This document shows positions 41,114 through 48,888 of a stretch of DNA of 64,000 bases, one piece after another. Below the pieces are notes generated by a model. That model worked only from the letters and a program-made list of their open reading frames with translations, did not search any database and was not told where the DNA came from. Position 1 is the stretch's first letter. Each line of letters opens with the position of its first letter. The DNA is taken from the NCBI GenBank assembly GCA_016706365.1, contig JADJJU010000023.1, forward strand, positions 1 to 64,000. Reading direction: 5' to 3'. The position numbers and the translations under genes were made by a program. This DNA is from Saprospiraceae bacterium. GTDB taxonomy: Bacteria; Bacteroidota; Bacteroidia; Chitinophagales; Saprospiraceae.

Positions 41114-43858
41114 ATGAAAAATCTGTTACTCACAATTTTTGTTGCATTCTTTACATTTCAGGCCTTCAGCCAGAGTGTGCCACAAGGAATGCGTTATCAG
41201 GCAGTTGCAAGAGATGAAGCCGGAAAAACATTGGATAACGAAAATATTTCACTTCAGATTAGTTTGCGGGCCGGAGAGAAGGGAGATGTTTTGTACACTG
41301 AGAGACATCAGGTTACAACAAATCAACTTGGGCTATTTTCTATCACCATCGGAGAAGGAAAAACTATGGAAGGAGAATTTGCCAGCATTCCATGGAGTCT
41401 TGCAAATATTTGGCTGGATATAGATCTGCAGGAAGCAGGAGGTAAGAATTTTACCAATATCAATTCTTCACAATTATTGACTGTGCCTTATGCTTTTCAT
41501 GCGGGAACGGCCGATAATCTCACCGGAATGGATGATCCCACTCAAAAAAATGGTCTTCAGATCTATTGGAGTACTACGGGAAATTTAATGACAATTCCGG
41601 GAACACACTATATTGGAACCAAGGATTACAAAGATTTTAATTTTGGAACAAATAACATCATTAGAATGTCCATCTCCAAGGATGGTAATATAGACATAGG
41701 CGGTGGTCTGGATATAGGGGACGATTTTAATGTTGGCAACAATGTTTTCATTGGAAATGATTTGAGGGTAGAAAGAGATGTCAGCATTGGCAGAGATCTG
41801 TTAGTGGAACGCAATACTGAGATGGATGGAACTCTTGGAGTTGATGGTATCACTACTTTAAGAAATCCTGCAGAATCTACTACAAAAGACAATGGTTCAC
41901 TGATTGTTGAAGGCGGAGTAGGCATTGAGAAAAATGTCAACATCGGAGGTAACACTGAAATTGATGGTACACTCGGTGTAGATGGAGTTTCAACATTTAA
42001 AAACACTACTGAATCTACCACAAAAGACAATGGATCAGTAGTTGTTGAAGGGGGAGTGGGTATAGAAAAAAATGTTAACATAGGCGGGAATACTGAAATG
42101 GATGGGACCCTTGGAGTGGATGGAATTACTACCCTAAAAAACACTACAGAATCTACCACCAAGGACAATGGATCACTGATTGTTGAAGGGGGAGTGGGTA
42201 TAGAAAAAAATGTTAATATTGGTGGCAATATAGAAGCGGATGGTACATTAGGGGTAGATGGAGTGACTACCCTGAGAAATAATCTGATAGTAACGAAGAA
42301 CGAGGCTAATTATGTGGCTATGATTCAAAATACCAATACTGGCTCAGGTGATGGTCTTCTCATAAGACTCGGGAAAGCAAGGACTCCCTTTACTCCTCCA
42401 ACACCAGCAGAAGTTATTGACGCAGCAACACAGAACGCTATGGTAGATTTATTAAGAAGTGATGTTTCAGCGTCGGATAAGGCTACTACTTTAGGCAATC
42501 TTTTAGCAAATGAATTGCTTGAAGATTTGAACACAGTTGTAGGTCTTGCAATTGGAACTGGTAATTTAATAGTTAACTTCATCAATAATGGAATCGGGTT
42601 ACCAGTGAATATTTCTGATCCAATAAATAATGGTATTGGACTGCCATATAATATTTCGACTCCAATAAATAATGGGATAGGCCTTCCATACAATATTTCA
42701 GCGCCAATTAACAGTGGAATTGGTCTGCCTTACGACTTTACGGCTCCAATAAATTCTGGATTAGGCCTACCAGTTGGATTATATAGTCCGCTTAACGCGA
42801 TTTGTGATGTTTGTGTTGATGATGATGATTTGCCTGGGCCAACTTTTATTCCTGCGTTACCTTCTGTTACTATTCCGGCAATTCCAGCTTTCGAAATACC
42901 TGCAATTCCAGCTTTCTCAATTCCTGCAATTCCTAATTTCTCAATTCCTGCGATTCCAACCATTCCTACAGATGCCTTTGGCTTTGAGGCAATTGATCCC
43001 TTAAGTTTGGAGTTTTGGGGAATACCCAATTTAGTATTGACTGATGCAGCTGGAAATTTTTTGAATAATGAAAATGAATTTGTCCGTTTTGAGGATTCTT
43101 ATAACGTCAGAATGGGAAGCATCAGAGCAGTATCAATATCAGATTTTGCGCTGGATTACTTGAATCCGGTTTTTTTGTATACGCTATTTGGTGCACTTAC
43201 TAGCAGTAAAATTGATAAGTTGCATGCAAGATATCACTTCAAAAGTGAAATTGCCAAAGTAGTAACAGAGTACATCAAACTTGGAGTAGAATACAGTTCC
43301 GGAGCAGGTGATTATGCAGAATGGTTGGAAAGAATAGATAATAAAGAACGAATTGGTTCCGGTGATATAGTCGCTGTGATAGGCGGAAAAATCACCAAAA
43401 ATCTTGAGAATGCAGAACAGATAATGGCAGTTTCGCATAACCCAATTGTCCTGGGAAACATACCGGCAGATGGTAAAACTCACCTGGGGAATAACGTTGC
43501 TTTTATGGGGCAAATTCCTGTAAAAGTCTTAGGCCCCGTTGCTACCGGTGATTACATTGTAGCCCAAATGAATACTCCTGGATTTGGTAAAGCCATACAT
43601 CAAAATGACATGACAATAGAGGATTTCAAATACGCTGTAGGCAGAGCCTGGGGTACAAATACAAATGAAGGTCCCAAGATGATCAATACTGTAGTGGGAG
43701 TCCACAATGGCGACTATCTTAAAATTATAAAAAGAATGGAAAATAGAATGATCGAAGCAGAAAATAATCATAAAGCATCTGAAGCCAGGCTTAATTCGCT
43801 TGAATCAAAAGTGGATGCTTTATTAAGTTCCAGTACCATTGTATCTGGAAGTAAATAA
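41114..43858 (+). CDS. Cassette 1 protein B1: fibre-like surface protein with beta repeats
   Basis: A 914-residue secreted protein. Signal peptide to about residue 19 (FQAFSQ). The conserved N-terminal domain (about 20-140) starts SVPQGMRYQAVARDEAGKT and ends SSQLLTVPYAFHAGTA. Linker strands (NVGNNVFIGNDLRVERDVSI) lead into three 46-residue repeats and a partial one (41831-42280). Two inserts unique to B1 follow: five 14-residue INNGIGLP repeats and an IPAIPAFS-type Pro-rich repeat. The C-terminal domain starts SSGAGDYAEWLERI (about 43297), continues SGDIVAVIGGKITKN and VAFMGQIPVKVLG, and ends in a coiled coil (MIEAENNHKASEARLNSLES). Unlike B2-B4 it lacks the ~80-residue helical tail. Inferred to form a trimeric surface fibre; function not known. 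Confidence 0.82.
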   Translation: MKNLLLTIFVAFFTFQAFSQSVPQGMRYQAVARDEAGKTLDNENISLQISLRAGEKGDVLYTERHQVTTNQLGLFSITIGEGKTMEGEFASIPWSLANIWLDIDLQEAGGKNFTNINSSQLLTVPYAFHAGTADNLTGMDDPTQKNGLQIYWSTTGNLMTIPGTHYIGTKDYKDFNFGTNNIIRMSISKDGNIDIGGGLDIGDDFNVGNNVFIGNDLRVERDVSIGRDLLVERNTEMDGTLGVDGITTLRNPAESTTKDNGSLIVEGGVGIEKNVNIGGNTEIDGTLGVDGVSTFKNTTESTTKDNGSVVVEGGVGIEKNVNIGGNTEMDGTLGVDGITTLKNTTESTTKDNGSLIVEGGVGIEKNVNIGGNIEADGTLGVDGVTTLRNNLIVTKNEANYVAMIQNTNTGSGDGLLIRLGKARTPFTPPTPAEVIDAATQNAMVDLLRSDVSASDKATTLGNLLANELLEDLNTVVGLAIGTGNLIVNFINNGIGLPVNISDPINNGIGLPYNISTPINNGIGLPYNISAPINSGIGLPYDFTAPINSGLGLPVGLYSPLNAICDVCVDDDDLPGPTFIPALPSVTIPAIPAFEIPAIPAFSIPAIPNFSIPAIPTIPTDAFGFEAIDPLSLEFWGIPNLVLTDAAGNFLNNENEFVRFEDSYNVRMGSIRAVSISDFALDYLNPVFLYTLFGALTSSKIDKLHARYHFKSEIAKVVTEYIKLGVEYSSGAGDYAEWLERIDNKERIGSGDIVAVIGGKITKNLENAEQIMAVSHNPIVLGNIPADGKTHLGNNVAFMGQIPVKVLGPVATGDYIVAQMNTPGFGKAIHQNDMTIEDFKYAVGRAWGTNTNEGPKMINTVVGVHNGDYLKIIKRMENRMIEAENNHKASEARLNSLESKVDALLSSSTIVSGSK
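41831..42244 (+). repeat. Three 138-bp coding repeats in B1
   Basis: Units at 41831, 41969 and 42107, each encoding TLGVDG...ESTTKDNGS...VEGGVGIEKNVNIGGN and ending in a DG turn. A truncated fourth unit follows at 42245. Confidence 0.9.
42581..42790 (+). repeat. Five 42-bp coding repeats in B1
   Basis: The 14-residue unit INNGIGLPYNISTP occurs five times with drift in the last units (INSGIGLPYDFTAP, INSGLGLPVGLYSP). It is absent from B2, B3 and B4. Confidence 0.9.
42848..42967 (+). repeat. 24-bp Pro-rich coding repeats in B1
   Basis: The eight-residue unit IPAIPAFS/E occurs about five times (IPALPSVT, IPAIPAFE, IPAIPAFS, IPAIPNFS, IPAIPTIP). It is likely an extended, stiff spacer. Confidence 0.85.
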
Positions 43859-43917
43859 ATACTGGTAACCCATTTATCCGGAATGCTATTGTCAACGTAA
43901 AAGTCTAAAAACATTAA

Positions 43918-43950
43918 CAGATTGGCGTGCTTGCGCGTCAATCTGCTTTT
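43918..43950 (+). terminator. Terminator after cassette 1
   Basis: CAGATTG...CAATCTG stem with inner GCG/CGC pairs and a short loop, followed by CTTTT, about 60 bases past B1. Confidence 0.6.
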
Positions 43951-43987
43951 GGCCCCATCACAATATAAATGGTAAAATAAACTGATA

Positions 43988-44592
43988 ATGCTAAGGCCAA
44001 ATTTTAACATGTTCAATCCCTTGAAAAAAATCAATAACAATATTATTTTTTGCGCTGCCTTTATCATTAGCGCTTCCAACTTATTTTCTCAGGAAAATCA
44101 ACTGCCAGGGACAGGAAACAGATTAGAATCAGATTCTATCATTATTGCCTGGCTCAGTGATTTATATGAACACGGTGTAAGGATTGAAAATGATACAATA
44201 ATATTTAACGAAGAGGCCCAAAGAATTTTGACTGATGAAAAATATCACCAATTCATTTACCCTGAAACTTACTCATGGGATCTTGCAGTTTCCTCCATTC
44301 AAAAACTTGAGCTCAAGCAAGCTTTTTGGTTTTGATAAATTTGTATTTGATAAATGATGAAAATAAAAACCTTGTAATCAAATCATTATTGTCATATGAC
44401 AGATTTTTAAAAATGGATAAAGTATTGGTCAGTACTTTCTACACCTACATATTAATGGATCCGGAAATAGGTACGATCGAAAACGGGCAATCAAAAATCA
44501 TCGCTCCACACATTATGGAAAACAAACTTAGTGCGCTAAAAGAAATCCTTTTTTATCTTGATAAATATAAAGAGGAAGACAGGAAAAATTGA
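43988..44592 (+). pseudogene. Unknown secreted protein between cassettes 1 and 2, one frameshift
   Basis: About 200 residues. The N-terminus is signal-like (IIFCAAFIISASNLFSQ). The following part has IIIAWLSDLYEHGVRIENDT and YHQFIYPETYSWDLAVSSIQ. The first frame stops at 44335 (AFWF), and one base shift near 44325-44335 continues as LINLYLINDENKNLVIKSLL to the stop at 44592, ending DKYKEEDRKN. I do not recognise a family. It has no T9SS sorting domain and no likeness to the A or B proteins, and it separates cassette 1 from the rest of the array. Translation might start at 43988 or 44009. Confidence 0.55.
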
Positions 44593-44967
44593 TTTTAAGG
44601 TGCTTAGAAACTTTAAGTAGTAGTCATCCCTATCATTTTAAACCAGCTCATTGTCTGATTTCGATATATGTTTAGAATCATTCAGGGCGTGTGGTTAAAA
44701 TAATACAATTATTTAATTTACTAATTGACAATGTTATACAAATGTGATTTAAAATTAAATTATTTTGTACTTCAAGTAATTGTTGGATTGAATTAATTTA
44801 GTTGGTATTTTGTAACGTCTTTTATAATTAAAGACCTAGTTTACAGCCCCAAGCAAGTATTACAGGAATATTTTTGCTGAATTTTCCCCCAAAATTTAGA
44901 TAAAAAACTACTTAATTCTGATTTCGAATCAGAAGCTGATTTTCTATTTTATCATTAAGCGAACACT
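44593..44967. other. Upstream region of cassette 2
   Basis: No gene is seen. The part at about 44812-44860 (TGTAACGTCTTTTAT, then TTAAAGACCTAGTTTACAGC) resembles the region before A3 at about 48231-48275 (TGTAACAACTTTTAT, then TTAAAGACATAGGTTGCGCC). Cassettes 2 and 3 therefore share leader sequence and probably control signals. Confidence 0.5.
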
Positions 44968-45459
44968 ATGAAAAATTATCTATTTCTACTATTGTTAACC
45001 CCCTTAGGAGCTTTTGGCCAAAGTCTTGATAATTGGGTCATTGGTTCTGGAGGAGAGGTAAGCCCGGGCTCAAAAATCCAACTTTCCTGGACCCTGGGAG
45101 AGCTTAATACATCATCTGTAAAAACCAGAAATGGAATGATAACTGAAGGATTTCAGCAATCATATTTAGTGATCCCTGATCTTAAAAACAAAAGCAATTC
45201 GGAAGTGCTGGATGTTTTTGTATTTCCAAACCCTACCGCTGACTGGGTTCAGGTGAATTTTGCAGATTCAAAAGCACGCGATTTTGACATTTTTGTTCAT
45301 GACATTAATGGTAAATTATTACAATTCCAACAATTCAAAAGCACCATTCAGACTGAACTAAGTCTTGAAGGGTTGCCGGCGGCTACTTATATGATTTCTA
45401 TTCAAATCAATGACAATCGCAATGCGCTCCCTTATTCATTTCAAATCATAAAACTCTAA
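44968..45459 (+). CDS. Cassette 2 protein A2: short T9SS-sorted surface protein
   Basis: A 163-residue paralogue of A1. Signal peptide MKNYLFLLLLTPLGAFGQ; then SLDNWVIGSGGEVSPG, SWTLGELNTSSVKTRNG and EGFQQSYL. The T9SS type A sorting domain follows (FPNPTADWVQVNF, RDFDIFVHDINGKLLQFQQF, LSLEGLPAATYMISIQ). It is nearly identical to A3 in the sorting domain and differs from A1 and A4 in the middle, placing A2 and A3 as the most recent pair. Nine bases separate it from B2, and a poor but Bacteroidota-like leader is shared with A3. Confidence 0.88.
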   Translation: MKNYLFLLLLTPLGAFGQSLDNWVIGSGGEVSPGSKIQLSWTLGELNTSSVKTRNGMITEGFQQSYLVIPDLKNKSNSEVLDVFVFPNPTADWVQVNFADSKARDFDIFVHDINGKLLQFQQFKSTIQTELSLEGLPAATYMISIQINDNRNALPYSFQIIKL

Positions 45460-45468
45460 ATCCAAGTT

Positions 45469-47790
45469 ATGAGAAAAATTATACTATTTATCGTATTCAT
45501 CGCATTATCAACAAGCTTCGCTTTCGGCCAGTCTGTCCCTCAGGGTATGCGTTATCAGGCAGTGGCCAGAGATGAGTCAGGGAAGACAATTGATAATGAA
45601 ATGGTTCTACTCCAAATAAGTCTCCGTGCAGGGGAAAAGGGAGATATCCTTTTTACAGAGAGACACGAAGTGACAACTAATCAGCTGGGGCTATTTTCTA
45701 TAACCATTGGAGAAGGCAAAGCAATAAAAGGAGAATTTGCAAGCATTCCCTGGAGTCTGGCAAACATTTGGCTGGATATCGATATGAATGAAGCAGGTGG
45801 AAAAAATTATACAAATATTAATTCTTCCCAATTATTGACAGTGCCCTACGCTTTTCATGCAGGAACAGCCGGCAATTATTCAGGAATGGTTGATCCAACT
45901 CAAAAAAATGGTCTGCAATTTTATTGGAGCACAACAGGTAATTTAATGACTACTCCGGGCACACATTATGTCGGAACCCGCGATTACAAAGACCTCATTT
46001 TTAAAACGAATGATCTCCGCAGAATGGCAATTACAAAGGACGGTGACATCGATATCGATGGTAATCTGGATGTGGGAATCAATCTGAATGTGGGAAACAA
46101 TGTATATATTGGCAACGATTTGAGAGTAGAAAGAGATGGTAGCTTCGGCCGGGATCTTCTTGTAGAAAGAAATGGTCAGTTCGAAGGTAACCTGGAAGTA
46201 GATGGCACGCTTGGGGTAGACGGGATAACAACTTTAAGAAATACTACAGAATCAACCAACAAGGATAATGGTGCATTGATAATCGAAGGTGGAGTAGGGA
46301 TTGAGAAAAATACAAATATAGGTGGAAATTTGGGGGTGACCATGAACTCAGTGGTAGGTGCTAATTCGACTGTTGGTGGTAATTTGACCGTAGGTGGTTC
46401 TTCTTCTATTGGAGGAGGTGAAACTATCGGGGGTAGTTCGACTATTGGAATGAATTTGTCAGTTGGAGGAAACGCCACAGTAACAGGAAATACGACGACC
46501 AGCACCCTTAATGTTAATTCAAGTGCCAATATCAGAACCAAATTAGTGGTGGATGGCAACAATGCTATCAGCGGAGGCGATGGATCATCTGCACCTTACC
46601 CATTAGTTGTTCAGGGCAGCAATCAGGGTGTTTGGATTAATATTAATGGCTCACGTACCAGTAGTAATAACTTTGTTACATTTTCAGATGGAAGTGGCAT
46701 ACAAGGTAGAATTGAAGGACAAACGCTTGCTGAATTGCAATCCAGCAGTGAATACGAAAGGGAAACTACCATTTTCGCACTGACTATTGCCGGATTTACT
46801 GCCAACATAATAGCGCTTGGAGCTGAGGCTGCCGCTGCTGCTGCAACGGTTATTGGAATTCCGGAAGGTGTTGCCATTGCTGCACAAGCTACTGCGCAAG
46901 GTATTGAGCTTGCAGGAATCATTGTTGAAAGAGATGGCTATATTTCTGATGTTGAAGGGAATGTTGGAGTGGCATATGAATCAGGAGCAGGTGACTATGC
47001 AGAGTGGCTTCAACGCGGAGAAATGGAAAAAGACATGTATTATGGACAAGTTGTTGGAGTTAAAGGTGGCATTGTTTCCTTAAATACTGACAATGCTGAT
47101 CACTTTATGGTTGTGTCCAAAAGTCCGATCGTACTGGGCAATATGCCAAATCCCGGAGAAGAAGCAAAATATGAAAAAATTGCCTTTATGGGTCAAGTTC
47201 CCGTTCGCGTAGTGGGTATTGTCAATATTGGTGATTACATCATTCCTTCCGGAAACAATGACGGATATGCGATAGGAGTAAGCCCATCGGCTATGAAAAT
47301 AGGTGATTATCCAAGAGTAGTAGGAGTAGCCTGGCAATCCGCATCCGATAAACCCGGTAGTTATGTCAATGTTGCTGTTGGTATTAATAACAATGACCTG
47401 GCTCGTAAAATGTTAGAGCAGCAACAACAGATCTCACAATTGAGCAGTCAGGTAAGCGATATCCTTGCTTTCTTAGAAGGAAAAGGCTCGCTGCCAAACA
47501 ATAATATTTCTGCCAATATTTCTGAAGAAAAAATTATAAGTCCAGCGATACAAAATCAGACTCGTCTTGGCAAAATAATGTCAGATGAAGATTTTGACAG
47601 CACTATTGATGCTCATGCTACAAGGCTAAATGCCTTTTATACAGAGTTGGCTAAAACTATGCAAAATCAAGGGATTGATCTCAACACAATGCCAGAATTA
47701 GCTGCTTTTTTCAATGATCCTATTGGAGGTATAAAAAAAGCCCGCCGTGAATCTAAATACGAATCGCTTTGGGGAAACTTTGATAAATAG
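45469..47790 (+). CDS. Cassette 2 protein B2: fibre-like surface protein
   Basis: A 773-residue paralogue of B1. Signal peptide to AFGQ (about 21), the conserved N-terminal domain (SVPQGMRYQAVARDESGKT to VPYAFHAGTA), then a single 46-residue repeat (about 46204-46340). A run of short GGNxTVGG turns follows (NSTVGGNLTVGGSSSIGGG), fit for a beta-solenoid. A Gly/Ala-rich hydrophobic insert (46770-46925, with AEAAAAAATVIGIPEG) precedes SGAGDYAEWLQRGEMEKD and the conserved C-terminal domain (IAFMGQVPVRVVG, GDYIIPSGNNDGY). The end is a coiled coil (EQQQQISQLSSQVSDILAFL) and a helical tail of about 80 residues. It is intact. A surface-fibre role is inferred from architecture. Confidence 0.82.
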   Translation: MRKIILFIVFIALSTSFAFGQSVPQGMRYQAVARDESGKTIDNEMVLLQISLRAGEKGDILFTERHEVTTNQLGLFSITIGEGKAIKGEFASIPWSLANIWLDIDMNEAGGKNYTNINSSQLLTVPYAFHAGTAGNYSGMVDPTQKNGLQFYWSTTGNLMTTPGTHYVGTRDYKDLIFKTNDLRRMAITKDGDIDIDGNLDVGINLNVGNNVYIGNDLRVERDGSFGRDLLVERNGQFEGNLEVDGTLGVDGITTLRNTTESTNKDNGALIIEGGVGIEKNTNIGGNLGVTMNSVVGANSTVGGNLTVGGSSSIGGGETIGGSSTIGMNLSVGGNATVTGNTTTSTLNVNSSANIRTKLVVDGNNAISGGDGSSAPYPLVVQGSNQGVWININGSRTSSNNFVTFSDGSGIQGRIEGQTLAELQSSSEYERETTIFALTIAGFTANIIALGAEAAAAAATVIGIPEGVAIAAQATAQGIELAGIIVERDGYISDVEGNVGVAYESGAGDYAEWLQRGEMEKDMYYGQVVGVKGGIVSLNTDNADHFMVVSKSPIVLGNMPNPGEEAKYEKIAFMGQVPVRVVGIVNIGDYIIPSGNNDGYAIGVSPSAMKIGDYPRVVGVAWQSASDKPGSYVNVAVGINNNDLARKMLEQQQQISQLSSQVSDILAFLEGKGSLPNNNISANISEEKIISPAIQNQTRLGKIMSDEDFDSTIDAHATRLNAFYTELAKTMQNQGIDLNTMPELAAFFNDPIGGIKKARRESKYESLWGNFDK

Positions 47791-47834
47791 AAAGGCCTGT
47801 ATTTCTTGCTCTTTTAATGAGGAGAATCCAAAAA

Positions 47835-47873
47835 TAAACTCCGTTTTGAATAGATTTCAAAACGGAGTTTTTA
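47835..47873 (+). terminator. Terminator after cassette 2
   Basis: A perfect 15-bp stem (AAACTCCGTTTTGAA / TTCAAAACGGAGTTT) with a five-base loop and a T run, 45 bases past B2. Confidence 0.85.
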
Positions 47874-47882
47874 AGTTACCAA

Positions 47883-48000
47883 TAACAATATCAATGATTT
47901 GATGTATGATGTTGATATATAGACACTAAAGCCTTCCCAACAATATTCTGGATAATTAACGGACTCACTCCGACTGAATACATAAACTAATACTACAAAA
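47883..48000 (+). pseudogene. Decayed 3' fragment of the AraC regulator gene
   Basis: About 118 bases align, with roughly three quarters of positions matching by eye, to the 3' end of the AraC gene (about 40160-40280). Shared stretches include ATGTATGATGTTG, AGACACTAAAGCCTTCC and GGACTCACTCCGA. The fragment has in-frame stops and cannot be translated. It lies upstream of A3 in the same relative place that the intact gene has to A1, so it is a fossil of a duplication that included the AraC gene. Confidence 0.85.
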
Positions 48001-48387
48001 AGAGAAGAAGTGAAATTTTGAGATCGGAGTGTTCTCAGGGTCGTACAAAGGATGTTCGATGATTCACTTTTTATCCAATAACTTGGTACTCTTATTTTCC
48101 ATTTTAAGGTGTAGTTATACTACTACAATTTTTCAAAATACTAATTATCAAATCTATACAAATATAATTAATGTATATATTTCACAATTTTTCCGCTTTT
48201 TGCTGTTGGGGAAAAATTTAGTGTGAAATATGTAACAACTTTTATTTTTAAAGACATAGGTTGCGCCCGCAAGTTTTTTAACGGATAAATTTTTCGAATA
48301 CCACCGCACAAGTTTGGCTTATCAATAAATTATTTCTGGTTGTATATCAGGAAGCGGAATTTCTATTCTATTACATAAACAAATAAT

Positions 48388-48879
48388 ATGAAATTATTTT
48401 TATTTCTATTCTTTTTGATTCCTCTCGGAGTCTTTGGCCAAAGTCTCGATAATTGGGTCATTGGTTCAGGAGGCGAGTTTAGCCCCGGATCAAAAATTCA
48501 ACTTTCCTGGACGCTGGGAGAGCTCAATACTTCTTCTATAAAAACCAGAAATGGTTTGATTACTGAAGGATTCCAGCAATCATATATAGTGCTTCCGGAG
48601 CTTAAATATAAAAGCACTTCGGATGTCCTTGATGTTTTTGTATTTCCAAACCCTACTGCAGACTGGGTTCAGGTGAATTTTGCAGATTCAAAAGCACGTG
48701 ATTTTGACATTTTTGTTCACGATGCTAAAGGTAAATTATTACAATTCCAACAATTCAAAAACACCATTCAGACTGAACTAAGTCTTGAATCATTGCCAGC
48801 AGCGATTTATATGGTTTCTATTCAAGTTAAAGACAATCGCATTTCACTGCCTTATTCATTTCAAATCATAAAACTCTAA
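48388..48879 (+). CDS. Cassette 3 protein A3: short T9SS-sorted surface protein
   Basis: A 163-residue paralogue, closest to A2. Signal peptide MKLFLFLFFLIPLGVFGQ, then SLDNWVIGSGGEFSPG, SWTLGELNTSSIKTRNG, EGFQQSYIV. The T9SS sorting domain is FPNPTADWVQVNF through RDFDIFVHDAKGKLLQFQQF to IYMVSIQVKDN. The differences from A2 are mostly in the signal peptide and in the KYKSTSDVLDV linker. It is followed after nine bases by B3. Confidence 0.88.
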   Translation: MKLFLFLFFLIPLGVFGQSLDNWVIGSGGEFSPGSKIQLSWTLGELNTSSIKTRNGLITEGFQQSYIVLPELKYKSTSDVLDVFVFPNPTADWVQVNFADSKARDFDIFVHDAKGKLLQFQQFKNTIQTELSLESLPAAIYMVSIQVKDNRISLPYSFQIIKL

Positions 48880-48888
48880 TATCAACTT

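Noticed and set aside
41626..42228. 200-codon minus-strand frame inside B1 (and similar ones in B2, B3 and B4)
   Set aside because: Mirror frames of the repeats in the B genes; composition is dictated by the plus-strand codons.
41831..42244. CRISPR or diversity-generating target
   Set aside because: The repeats are in-frame coding units without spacers, and no reverse transcriptase or cas gene is near.
48029..48226. 65-codon plus-strand frame before A3
   Set aside because: Lies in the AT-rich leader next to the AraC fossil; no motif or conservation with the other leaders.
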